DNA from: Sinonovacula constricta
Lineage: Eukaryota > Mollusca > Bivalvia > Cardiida > Solecurtidae
Length of the DNA stretch: 64,000 bases
Assembly (NCBI GenBank): GCA_007844125.1
Contig: CM017559.1
Span: 37,624,326 to 37,688,325 of the forward strand
Direction: 5' to 3'
Shown here: in pieces, positions 1 through 14,400 of the stretch
How positions within the stretch are numbered: the first letter of the stretch is position 1
Layout: the number at the start of each line of letters is the position of its first letter
The notes under the pieces: model-generated
What the model saw: the letters and a program-made list of their open reading frames with translations, nothing else
Database searches by the model: none
Told to the model about the DNA's origin: nothing
Translations under genes and position numbers: made by a program

Positions 1-3000
1 TGTTCACCAGTGCCACTGAAGCATATTACATGATCACCTGTGTCACTGTAGAATACGTATATGATTAACTGTGTCACTCTAGATTACATATATGATCACT
101 TGTGTCAAGGTAGAAAACGAATATGATTACATGTGTCACTGTAGAATACATATATGATCACCTGTGTCACTGTAGAATACATATAGCATCACCTGTGTCA
201 CTGTAGAATACATATATGATCACCTGTGTCACTGTAGAATACGTATTTGATCACCTGTGTCACTGTAGAACACGTATATGATTACCTGTGTCACTGTAGA
301 ATACGTATATGATCACCTGTGTCACTGTAGAATACGTATATGATTGCCTGTGTCACTGTAGAATACGTATATGATCACCTGTGTCACTGTAGAATACGTA
401 TATGATCACCAGTGACACTATAGAACACGTATATGATCACCAGTGTCACTGTATAATACATATATGATCTCCTGTGTCACTGTAGAATACATATATGATC
501 ACCTGTGTCACTGTAGAAAACGAATATGATCACCTGTGTCACTGTAGAATACATATATGATCACCTGTGTCACTGTAGAATACATATATGATCACGTGTG
601 CCACGGTAGAATACATATATGATCACCTGTGTCTCTGTAGAATACGAATATGAACACCTGTGTCATTGTAGAATACGTATATAATCACTTGAGTCACTGT
701 AGAAAACGTATTTAAACACACAAACCAATGTAGACTACGAATCTGATCACCTGCGCCACTTTATAACACGTATTTGATTAACTGTGTCACTCTAGATTAC
801 ATATATGATCACTTGTGTCAATGTAGAAAACGAATATGATCACATGTGTCACTGTAGAATACGTATATGATTAACTGTGTCACTCTAGAATACATATATG
901 ATCACCTGTGTCACTGTAGAATACGTATATGATTAACTGTGTCACTCGAGATTACATATATGATCACTTGTGTCAATGTAGAAAACGAATATGATCACAC
1001 GTGTCACTGTAGAATACATATATGATCACCTGTGTCAATGTAGAACACGTATATGATTGCCTGTGTCACTGTAGAATACATATATGATCACCTGTGTCAC
1101 TGTAAAAAATGAATATGATCACATGTGTCACTGTAGAATACATATATGATAACCTGTGTCACTGTAGAATACATATATGATCACGTGTGCCAATGTAGAA
1201 CACGTATATGATTGCCTGTGTCACTGTAGAATACATATATGATCACCTGTGTCACTGTAAAAAACGAATATGATCACATGTGTCACTGTAGAATACATAT
1301 AGCATCACCTGTGTCACTGTAGAATACGTATATGATCACCTGTGTCAATGTAGAACACGTATATGATTGCCTGTGTTACTGTAGAATACATATATGATCA
1401 CCTGTGTCACTGTAAAAAACGAATATGATCACATGTGTCACTGTAGAATACATATATGATAACCTGTGTCACTGTAGAATACATATATGATCACGTGTGC
1501 CAATGTAGATTACATATATGATCACCTGTGTCTCTGTAGAATACGAATATGAACACCTGTGTCACTGTAGAATACGTATATAATCACATGAGCCACTGTA
1601 GAAAACGTATTTAAACACACAAAACAATGTACACTACGCATGTGATCACCTGTTCCACTGTAGAATACGTATATAATCACATGAGCCACTGTAGAAAACG
1701 AATATAATCACATTTGCTACTGTAGAATACACATTTGAACACCTGGCCATTGTAGAATACGTATATGATCACCTGTGTCACTGAAAAATACGAATCAGAT
1801 ATCGCATGTGCCACTGTAGAATACGTATATGATCACCTGTGCCACTGTAGAATACGTATATGATCACATGTGCCACTGTAGAATACGTATATGATTACTG
1901 TTGCCACGGTAGAATACGTATATAATCACCTTTGCCATAGTAGAATTCGTATATGTTCAGCTGTGCCACTGTAACATACTATATGATCACCTGTGCCACT
2001 GAAGAATACGTATATGATCACCTGTGTCACAGTAGAATACGTATATAATCAACGTTGCCACGGTAGAATACGTATAAAATCACCGTTGCCATTGAAAAAT
2101 AGGTATATGTTCACCTGTGCCACTGTAGCATACTACATGATCACCTGTGCCACTGTAGAATACGTATATGATCACCTGTGTCACTGTAGAATACGTATAT
2201 GATTAACTGTGTCATTCTAGATTACCTATATAATCACTTGTGTCAATGCAGAAAACGAATATGATCACATGTGTCACTGTAGAATACATATATGATCACC
2301 TGTGTCACTGTAGAATACATATATGATCACGTGTGCCACTGTAGATTACATATATGATCACCTATGTCTCTGTAGAATACGAATATGAACACCTGTGTCA
2401 CTGTATAATACGTATATAATCACATGAGCCACTGTAGAAAACGTATTTAAACACACAAACCAATGTAGACGACGCATGTGATCACCTGTGCCACTGTAGA
2501 ATACGTATATAATCACATGAGCCACTGTAGAAAACGAATAAAATCACATTTGCTACTGTAGAATACACATTTGAGCACCTGGCCATTGTAGAATACGTAT
2601 ATGATCACCTGTGTCACTGAAAAATATGAATCAGATCGCATGTGCCACTGTAGAATACGTATATGATCACCTGTGCCACTGTAGAATACGTATATGATCA
2701 CTGTTTCCACGGTAGAATACGTATATAATCACCTTTGCCATAGTAGAATACGTATATGTTCAGCTGTGCCACTATAGCATACTATATGATCACCTGTGCC
2801 ACTGAAGAATACGTATATGATCACCTGTGTCACAGTAGAATACGTATATGATCAACGTTGCCACGTTTGAATACGTATATAATCACCGTTACCATTGAAA
2901 AATAGGAATATGTTCACCTGTGCCACTGTAGCATACTACATGATCACCTGTGCCACTGTAGAATACGTATATGATCACCTGTGTCACTGTAGAATACGTA

Positions 3001-6000
3001 TATGATTAACTGTGTCATTCTAGATTAGCTATATGATCACTTGTGTCAATGTAGAAAACGGATATGATCACATGTGTCACTGTAGAATACATATATCATC
3101 ACCTGTGTCACTGGAGAATACATATATGATCACCTGTGTCACTGTAGAATACGTATATAATCGCCTGTGTCACTGTAGAATACGTACATGATCACCAGTG
3201 TCACTGTATAATACATATATGATCCCCTGTGTGACTCTAGAATACATATATGATCACCTGTGTCAAAGTAGACAACGAATATGATCACCTGTGTCACTGT
3301 AGAATACGCATATAATCGCCTGTGTCACTGTAGAATAGGTACATGATCACCAGTGTCACTGTATAATACATATATGATCACCTGTGTCACTCTAGAATAC
3401 ATATATGATCACCTGTGTCAAAGTAGACAACGAATATGATCACCTGTGTCACTGTAGAATACATATATGATCACCTGTGTCACTGTAGAATACATATATG
3501 TTCACCTGTACCACTGTAGATTACATATATGATCACCTGTGTCTCTGTAGAAAACGAATATGAACACCTGTGTCATTGTTGAATACGTATATAATCACTT
3601 GAGCAACTGTATAAAACGTATTTAAACACAAAAACCAATGTAGACTACGTATGTGATCCCCTGTGCCACTGTATAATACGTATATGATCACCAGTGCCAC
3701 TGTAGAATACGTATATGATCACCTGTGGCACTGTAGAATACGTATATGATCACCTGCGTCACTGTAGAATACATATATGATCAACTGTGTCACTGTAGAA
3801 TACATATATGATCACCTGTGTCACAGTAGAATACGTATATGATCACATGAGCCACTGTAGAAAACGAATATAATCACATTTGCTACTGTAGAATACACAT
3901 TTGAACACCTGGCCATTGTAGAATACGTATTTGATCACCTATGTCACTGAAAAATACGAATCAGATCACCTGTGCCACTGTAGAATACGTATATGATCAC
4001 CTGTGCCACTGTAGAATACGTATATGATCAATGTTGCCACGGTAGAATACGTATATAATCACCTTTGCCATAGTAGAATACGTATATGTTCACCTGTGCC
4101 ACTGTAGCATACTATATGATCACCTGTGCCACTGAAGAATACGTATATGATCACCTGTGTCACAGTAGAATACGTATATGATCAACGTTGCCACGGTAGA
4201 ATACGTATATAATCACCGTTGCCATTGAAAAATAGGTATATGTTCACAAGTGCCACTGAAGCATACTACATGATCACCTGTGCCACTGTAGAATACGTAT
4301 ATGATCACCTGTGTCACTGTATAATACGTATATGATTAACTGTGTCACTCTAGATAACATATATGATCACTTGTGTCAAGGTAGAAAACGAATATGATCA
4401 CATGTGTCACTGTAGAATACATATATGATCACCTGTGTCACTGTAGAATACATATAGCATCACCTGTGTCACTGTAGAATACATATATGATCACCTGTGT
4501 CACTGTAGAATACGTATATGATCACCTGTGTCACTGTAGAACACGTATATGATTACCTGTGTCACTGTAGAATACGTATATGATCACCTGTGTCACTGTA
4601 GAATACGTATATGATTGCCTGTGTCACTGTAGAATACGTATATGATCACCTGTGTCACTGTAGAATACGTATATGATCACCAGTGTCACTATAGAACACG
4701 TATATGATCACCAGTGTCACTGTATAATACATATATGATCACCTGTGTCACTCTAGAATACATATATGATCACCTGTGTCACTGTAGAAAACGAATATGA
4801 TCACCTGTGTCACTGTAGAATACATACATGATCACCTGTGTCACTGTAGAATACATATATGATCACGTGTGCCACGATAGAATACATATATGATCACCTG
4901 TGTCTCTGTAGAATACGAATATGAACACCTGTGTCATTGTAGAATACGTATATAATCACTTGAGTCACTGTAGAAAACGTATTTAAACACACAAACCAAT
5001 GTAGACTACGAATCTGATCACCTGCGCCACTTTATAACACGTATTTGATTAACTGTGTCACTCTAGATTACATATATGATCACTTGTGTCAATGTAGAAA
5101 ACGAATATGATCACATGTGTCACTGTAGAATACGTATATGATTAACTGTGTCACTCTAGAATACATATATGATCACCTGTGCCACTGTAGCATACTATAT
5201 GATCACCTGTGCCACTGAAGAATACGTATATGATCACCTGTGTCAATGTAGAAAACGAATATGATCACATGTGTCACTGTAGAATACATATATGATCACC
5301 TGTGTCACTGTAGAATACATATAGCATCACCTGTGTCACTGTAGAATACGTATATGATCACCTGTGTCAATGTAGAACACGTATATGATTGCCTGTGTCA
5401 CTGTAAAATACATATATGATCACCTGTGTCCCTGTAAAAAACGAATATGATCACATGTGTCACTGTAGAATACATATGTGATAACCTGTGTCACTGTAGA
5501 ATACATATATGATCACGTGTGCCACTGTAGATTACATATATGATCACCTGTGTCTCTGTAGAATACGAATATGAACACCTGTGTCACTGTAGAATACGTA
5601 TATAATCACATGAGCCACTGTAGAATACGTATATGATCAATGTTGCCACGGTAGAATACGTATATAATCACCTTTGCCATAGTAGAATACGTATATGATC
5701 AACGTTGCCACGTTTGAATACGTATATAATCACCGTTACCATTGAAAAATAGGTATATGTTCACCTGTGCCACTGTAGCATACTACATGATCACCTGTGC
5801 CACTGTAGAATACGTATATGATCACCTGTCTCACTGTAGAATACGTATATGATTAACTGTGTCATTCTAGATTAGCTATATGATCACTTGTGTCAATGTA
5901 GAAAACGGATATGATCACATTTGTCACTGTAGAATACATATATCATCACCTGTGTCACTGGAGAATACATATATGATCACCTGTGTCACTGTAGAATACG

Positions 6001-8484
6001 TATATAATCGCCTGTGTCACTGTAGAATACGTTCATGATCACCAGTGTCACTGTATAATACATATATGATCACCTGTGTGACTCTAGAATACATATATGA
6101 TCACCTGTGTCAAAGTAGACAACGAATATGATCACCTGTGTCACTGTAGAATACGCATATAATCGCCTGTGTCACTGTAGAATACGTACATGATCACCAG
6201 TGTCACTGTATAATACATATATGATCACCTGTGTCACTCTAGAATACATATATGATCACCTGTGTCAAAGTAGACAACGAATATGATCACCTGTGTCACT
6301 GTAGAATACATATATGATCACCTGTGTCACTGTAGAATACATATATGATCACCTGTGCCACTGTAGATTACATATATGATCACCTGTGTCTCTGTAGAAA
6401 ACGAATATGAACACCTGTGTCATTGTTGAATACGTATATAATCACTTGAGCAACTGTATAAAACGTATTTAAACACAAAAACCAATGTAGACTACGTATG
6501 TGATCTCCTGTGCCACTGTATAATACGTTTATGATCACCTGTGCCACTGTAGAATACGTATATGATCACCTGTTGCACTGTAGAATACGTATATGATCAC
6601 CTGCGTCACTGTAGAATACATATATTATCAACTGTGTCACTGTAGAATACATATATGATCACATGTGTCACAGTAGAATACGTATATGATCACATGAGCC
6701 ACTGTAGAAAACGAATATAATCACATTTGCTACTGTAGAATACACATTTGAACACCTGGCCATTGTAGAATACGTATTTCATCACCTGTGTCGCTGAAAA
6801 ATACGAATCAGATCACCTGTGCCACTGTAGAATACGTATATGATCACCTGTGCCACTGTAGAATACGTATATGATCAATGTTGCCACGGTAGAATACGTA
6901 TATAATCACCTTTGCCATAGTAGAATACGTATATGTTCACCTGTGCCACTGTAGCATACTATATGATCACCTGTGCCACTGAAGAATACGTATATGATCA
7001 CCTGTGTCACAGTAGAATACGTATATGATCAACGTTGCCACGGTAGAATACGTATATAATCACCGTTGCCATTGAAAAATAGGTATATGTTCACCAGTGC
7101 CACTGAAGCATACTACATGATCACCTGTGCCACTGTAGAATACGTATATAATCACCTGTGTCACTGTAGAATACGTATAATATTAACTGTGTCACTCTAG
7201 ATAACATATATGATCACTTGTGTCAAGGTAGAAAACGAATATGATCACATGTGTCACTGTAGAATACATATATGATCACCTGTGTCACTGTAGAATACAT
7301 ATAGCATCACCTGTGTCACTGTAGAATACATATATGATCACCTGTGTCACTGTAGAATACGTATATGATCACCTGTGTCACTGTAGAACACTTATATGAT
7401 TACCTGTGTCACTGTAGAATACGTATATGATCACCTGTGTCACTGTAGAATACGTATATGATTGCCTGTGTCACTGTAGAATACGTATATGATCACCTGT
7501 GTCACTGTAGAATACATATATGATCACCTGTGTCACTCTAGAATACATATATGATCACCTGTGTCACTGTAGAAAACGAATATGATCACCTGTGTCACTG
7601 TAGAATACATATATGATCACCTGTGTCACTGTAGAATAGATATATGATCACGTGTGCCACGGTAGAATACATATATGATCACCTGTGTCTCTGTAGAATA
7701 CGAATATGAACACCTGTGTCATTGTAGAATACGTATATAATCACTTGAGTCACTGTAAAAAACGTATTTAAACACACAAACCAATGTAGACTACGAATCT
7801 GATCACCTGCGCCACTTTATAACACGTATTTGATTAACTGTGTCACTCTAGATTACATATATGATCACTTGTGTCAATGTAGAAAACGAATATGATCACC
7901 TGTGTCACTGTAGAATACGTATATGATTAACTGTGTCACTCTAGAATACATATATGATCACCTGTGTCACTGTAGAATACGTATATGATTAACTGTGTCA
8001 CTCTAGATTACATATATGATCACTTGTGTCAATGTAGAAAACGAATATGATCACATGTGTCACTGTAGAATACATATATGATCACCTGTGTCACTGTAGA
8101 ATACATATAGCATCACCTGTGTCACTGTAGAATACGTATATGATCACCTGTGTCAATGTAGAACACGTATATGATTGCCTGTGTCACTGTAGAATACATA
8201 TATGATCACCTGTGTCACTGTAAAAAACGAATATGATCACATGTGTCACTGTAGAATACATATATGATAACCTGTGTCACTGTAGAATACATATATGATC
8301 ACGTGTGCCACTGTAGATTACATATATGATCACCTGTGTCTCTGTAGAATACGAATATGAACACCTGTGTCACTGTAGAATACGTATATAATCACATGAG
8401 CCACTGTAGAAAACGTATTTAAACACACAAAACAATGTACACTACGCATGTGATCACCTGTGCCACTGTAGAATACGTATATAA
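1..8484 (+). repeat. Mixed HOR block with module starts at 1, 4,241 and 7,088
   Basis: A module opening with TTCACCAGTGCCACTGAAG or a close variant starts at about 1, 4,241 and 7,088. Each runs through the same ordered variants: ATTAACTG, CAAGGTAGAAAACG, ATAGCATCACC, GATTGCC, GTGCCACGGTAG. The diverged marker block occurs at 1,711, 2,547, 3,877 and 6,724. A copy expected near 5.6 kb is deleted. The same module recurs at 14,943, 45,269, 47,312 and 49,355, so this block shares its ancestry with both array arms. The copy near 1,800 has a 2-bp insertion (CAGATATCGC instead of CAGATCGC) that breaks the small minus-strand frame seen in other copies. Confidence 0.85.
311..341 (+). repeat. Representative 31-bp monomer
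   Basis: Taken as the reference unit because it matches the commonest base at each position by eye. Landmarks: the TGATCA palindrome across the unit junction, the odd palindrome GTGTCAC at unit positions 9-15, GTAGAA at 17-22, and the palindrome ATACGTAT at 22-29. Common variants are T to C at position 12 (GTGCCAC), G to A at 26 (ATACATAT, loss of the only CpG), CACTCTAGA in place of CACTGTAGA, AAAACGAAT in place of GAATACGTAT, and ATAATC in place of ATGATC. Reading from ATACGTAT into the next unit gives an 11-base alternating purine-pyrimidine run, which the CpG to CpA change preserves. Confidence 0.95.
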
Positions 8485-11400
8485 TCACATGAGCCACTGT
8501 AGAAAACGAATATAATCACATTTGCTACTGTATAATACAAATTTGAACACCTGGCCATTGTAGAATACGTATATGATCACCTGTGTCACTGAAAAATACG
8601 AATCAGATCGCATGTGCCACTGTAGAATACGTATATGATCACCTGTGCCACTGTAGAATACGTATATGATCACCTGTGCCACTGTAGAATACGTATATGA
8701 TTACTGTTGCCACGGTAGAATACGTATATAATCAACGTTGCCACGGTAGAATACGTATAAAATCACCGTTGCCATTGAAAAATAGGTATATGTTCACCTG
8801 TGCCACTGTAGCATACTACATGATCACCTGTGCCACTGTAGAATACGTATATGATCACCTGTGTCACTGTAGAATACGTATATGATTAACTGTGTCATTC
8901 TAGATTACCTATATAATCACTTGTGTCAATGCAGAAAACGAATATAATCACATGTGTCACTGTAGAATACATATATGATCACCTGTGTCACTGTAGAATA
9001 CATATATGATCACGTGTGCCACTGTAGATTACATATATGATCACCTATGTCTCTGTAGAATACGAATATGAACAGCTGTGTCACTGTATAATACGTATAT
9101 AATCACATGAGCCACTGTAGAAAACGTATTTAAAACACACAAACCAATGTAGACTACGCATGTGATCACCTGTGCCACTGTAGAATACGTATATAATCAC
9201 ATGAGCCACTGTAGAAAACGAATATAATCACATTTGCTACTGTAGAATACACATTTGAACACCTGGCCATTGTAGAATACGTATATGATCACCTGTGTCA
9301 CTGAAAAATATGAATCAGATCGCATGTGCCACTGTAGAATACGTATATGATCACCTGTGCCACTGTAGAATACGTATATGATCACTGTTTCCACGGTAGA
9401 ATACGTATATAATCACCTTTGCCATAGTAGAATACGTATATGTTCAGCTGTGCCACTGTAGCATACTATATGATCACCTGTGCCACTGAAGAATACGTAT
9501 ATGATCACCTGTGTCACAGTAGAATACGTATATGATCAACGTTGCCACGTTTGAATACGTATATAATCACCGTTACCATTGAAAAATAGGTATATGTTCA
9601 CCTGTGCCACTGTAGCATACTACATGATCACCTGTGCCACTGTAGAATACGTATATGATCACCTGTGTCACTGTAGAATACGTATATGATTAACTGTGTC
9701 ATTCTAGATTAGCTATATGATCACTTGTGTCAATGTAGAAAACGGATATGATCACATGTGTCACTGTAGAATACATATATCATCACCTGTGTCACTGGAG
9801 AATACATATATGATCACCTGTGTCACTGTAGAATACGTATATAATCGCCTGTGTCACTGTAGAATACGTACATGATCACCAGTGTCACTGTATAATACAT
9901 ATATGATCACCTGTGTGACTCTAGAATACATATATGATCACCTGTGTCAAAGTAGACAACGAATATGATCACCTGTGTCACTGTAGAATACGCATATAAT
10001 CGCCTGTGTCACTGTAGAATACGTACATGATCACCAGTGTCACTGTATAATACATATATGATCACCTGTGTCACTGTAGAATACATATATGATCACCTGT
10101 GTCACTGTAAAAAACGAATATGATCACATGTGTCACTGTAGAATACATATATGATAACCTGTGTCACTGTAGAATACATATATGATCACGTGTGCCACTG
10201 TAGATTACATATATGATCACCTGTGTCTCTGTAGAATACGAATATGAACACCTGTGTCACTGTAGAATACGTATATAATCACATGAGCCACTGTAGAAAA
10301 CGTATTTAAACACACAAAACAATGTACACTACGCATGTGATCACCTGTGCCACTGTAGAATACGTATATAATCACATTAGCCACTGTAGAAAACGAATAT
10401 AATCACATTTGCTACTGTAGAATACACATTTGAACACCGGGCCATTGTAGAATACGTATATGATCACCTGTGTCACTGAAAAATACGAATCAGATCGCAT
10501 GTGCCACTGTGGAATACGTATATGATCACCTGTGCCACTGTAGAATACGTATATGATCACCTGTGCCACTGTAGAATACGTATATGATTACTGTTGCCAC
10601 GGTAGAATACGTATATAATCACCTTTGCCATAGTAGAATTCGTATATGTTCAGCTGTGCCACTGTAGCATACTATATGATCACCTGTGCCACTGAAGAAT
10701 ACGTATATGATCACCTGTGTCACAGTAGAATACGTATATAATCAACGTTGCCACGGTAGAATACGTATAAAATCACCGTTGCCATTGAAAAATAGGTATA
10801 TGTTCACCTGTGCCACTGTAGCATACTACATGATCACCTGTGCCACTGTAGAATACGTATATGATTACCTGTGTCACTGTAGAATACGTATATGATTAAC
10901 TCTGTCATTCTAGATTACCTATATAATCACTTGTGTCAATGCAGAAAACGAATATGATCACATGTGTCACTGTAGAATACATATATGATCACCTGTGTCA
11001 CTGTAGAATACATATATGATCACGTGTGCCACTGTAGATTACATATATGATCACCTATGTCTCTGTAGAATACGAATATGAACACCTGTGTCACTGTATA
11101 ATACGTATATAATCACATGAGCCACTGTAGAAAACGTATTTAAACACACAAACCAATGTAGACTACGCATGTGATCACCTGTGCCACTGTAGAATACGTA
11201 TATAATCACATGAGCCACTGTAGAAAACGAATATAATCACATTTGCTACTGTAGAATACACATTTGAACGCCTGGCCATTGTAGAATACGTATATGATCA
11301 CCTGTGTCACTGAAAAATATGAATCAGATCGCATGTGCCACTGTAGAATACGTATATGATCACCTGTGCCACTGTAGAATACGTATATGATCACTGTTTC

Positions 11401-14400
11401 CACAATAGAATACGTATATAATCACCTTTGCCATAGTAGAATACGTATATGTTCAGCTGTGCCACTGTAGCATACTATATGATCACCTGTGCCACTGAAG
11501 AATACGTATATGATCACCTGTGTCACAGTAGAATACGTATATGATCAACGTTGCCACGTTTGAATACGTATATAATCACCGTTACCATTGAAAAATAGGT
11601 ATATGTTCACCTGTGCCATTGTAGCATACTACATGATCACCTGTGCCACTGTAGAATACGTATATGATCACCTGTGTCACTGTAGAATACGTATATGATT
11701 AACTGTGTCATTCTAGATTAGCTATATGATCACTTGTGTCAATGTAGAAAACGGATATGATCACATGTGTCACTGTAGAATACATATATCATCACCTGTG
11801 TCACTGGAGAATACATATATGATCACCTGTGTCACTGTAGAATACGTATGTAATCGCCTGTGTCACTGTAGAATACGTACATGATCACCAGTGTCACTGT
11901 ATAATACATATATGATCACCTTTGTGACTCTAGAATACATATATGATCACCTGTGTCAAAGTAGACAACGAATATGATCACCTGTGTCACTGTAGAATAC
12001 GCATATAATCGCCTGTGTCACTGTAGAATACGTACATGATCACCAGTGTCACTGTATAATACATATATGATCACCTGTGTCACTGTAGAATACATATATG
12101 ATCACCTGTGTCACTGTAAAAAACGAATATGATCACATGTGTCACTGTAGAATACATATATGATAACCTGTGTCACTGTAGAATACATATATGATCACGT
12201 GTGCCACTGTAGATTACATATATGATCACCTGTGTCTCTGTAGAATACGAATATGAACACCTGTGTCACTGTAGAATACATATATAATCACATGAGCCAC
12301 TGTAGAAAACGTTTTTAAACACACAAAACAATGTACACTATGCATGTGATCACCTGTGCCACTGTAGAATACGTATATAATCACATGAGCCACTGTAGAA
12401 AACGAATATAATCACATTTGCTACTGTAGAATACACATTTGAACACCTGGCCATTGTAGAATACGTATATAATCACCTGTGTCACTGAAAAATACGAATC
12501 AGATCGCATGTGCCACTGTAGAATACGTATATGATCACCTGTGCCACTGTAGAATACGTATATGATCACCTGTGCCACTGTAGAATACGTATATGATTAC
12601 TGTTGCCACGGTAGAATACGTATATAATCACCTTTGCCATAGTAGAATTCGTATATGTTCAGCTGTGCCACTGTAGCATACTATATGATCACCTGTGCCA
12701 CTGAAGAATACGTATATGATCACCTGTGTCACAGTAGAATACGTATATAATCAACGTTGCCACGGTAGAATACGTATAAAATCACCGTTGTCATTGAAAA
12801 ATAGGTATATGTTCACCTGTGCCACTGTAGCATACTACATGATCACCTGTGCCACTGTAGAATACGTATATGATCACCTGTGTCACTGTAGAATACGTAT
12901 ATGATTAACTGTGTCATTCTAGATTACCTACATAATCACTTGTGTCAATGCAGAAAACGAATATGATCACATGTGTCACTGTAGAATACATATATGATCA
13001 CCTGTGTCACTGTAGAATACATATATGATCACGTGTGCCACTGTAGATTATATATATGATCACCTATGTCTCTGTAGAATACGAATATGAACACCTGTGT
13101 CACTGTATAATACGTATATAATCACATGAGCCACTGTAGAAAACGTATTTAAACACACAAACCAATGTAGACTACGCATGTGATCACCTGTGCCACTGTA
13201 GAATACGTATATAATCACATGAGCCACTGTAGAAAACGAATATAATCACATTTGCTACTGTAGAATACACATTTGAACACCTGGCCATTGTAGAATACGT
13301 ATATGATCACCTGTGTCACTGAAAAATATGAATCAGATCGCATGTGCCACTGTAGAATACGTATATGATCACCTGTGCCACTGTAGAATACGTATATGAT
13401 CACTGTTTCCACGGTAGAATACGTATATAATCACCTTTGCCATAGTAGAATACGTATATGTTCAGCTGTGCCACTGTAGCATACTATATGATCACCTGTG
13501 CCACTGAAGAATACGTATATGATCACCTGTGTCACAGTAGAATACGTATATGATCAACGTTGCCAAGTTTGAATACGTATATAATCACCGTTACCATTGA
13601 AAAATAGGTATATGTTCACCTGTGCCACTGTAGCATACTACATGATCACCTGTGCCACTGTAGAATACGTATATGATCACCTGTGTCACTGTAGAATACG
13701 TATATGATTAACTGTGTCATTCTAGATTAGCTATATGATCACTTGTGTCAATGTAGAAAACGGATATGATCACATGTGTCACTGTAGAATACATATATCA
13801 TCACCTGCGTCACTGGAGAATACATATATGATCACCTGTGTCACTGTAGAATACGTATATAATCGCCTGTGTCACTGTAGAATACGTACATGATCACCAG
13901 TGTCACTGTATAATACATATATGATCACCTGTGTGACTCTAGAATACATATATGATCACCTGTGTCAAAGTAGACAACGATTATGATCACCTGTGTCACT
14001 GTAGAATACGCATATAATCGCCTGTGTCACTGTAGAATACGTACATGATCACCAGTGTCACTGTATAATACATATATGATCACCTGTGTCACTCTAGAAT
14101 ACATATATGATCACCTGTGTCAAAGTAGACAACGAATATGATCACCTGTGTCACTGTAGAATACATATATGATCACCTGTGTCACTGTAGAATACATATA
14201 TGATCACCTGTGCCACTGTAGATTACATATATGATCACCTGTGTCTCTGTAGAAAACGAATATGAACACCTGTGTCATTGTTGAATACGTATATAATCAC
14301 TTGAGCAACTGTATAAAACGTATTTAAACACAAAAACCAATGTAGACTACGTATGTGATCTCCTGTGCCACTGTATAATACGTATATGATCACCTGTGCC

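Noticed and set aside
8485..8682. A 65-codon minus-strand frame with many near-identical copies (also at 10,372, 12,381, 16,402, 23,667, 52,270 and others), considered as a repeated small gene.
   Set aside because: The peptide repeats with a 31-residue period set by the 31-bp monomer, has no recognisable domain, is broken in some copies, and is explained by recent copying of HOR units.
10686..10895. A 69-codon plus-strand frame (also at 1,993, 12,695, 16,716, 19,159 and 52,584).
   Set aside because: It is the plus-strand reading of satellite monomers, with YMITC and VEYVY words recurring; no start context or domain supports a gene.
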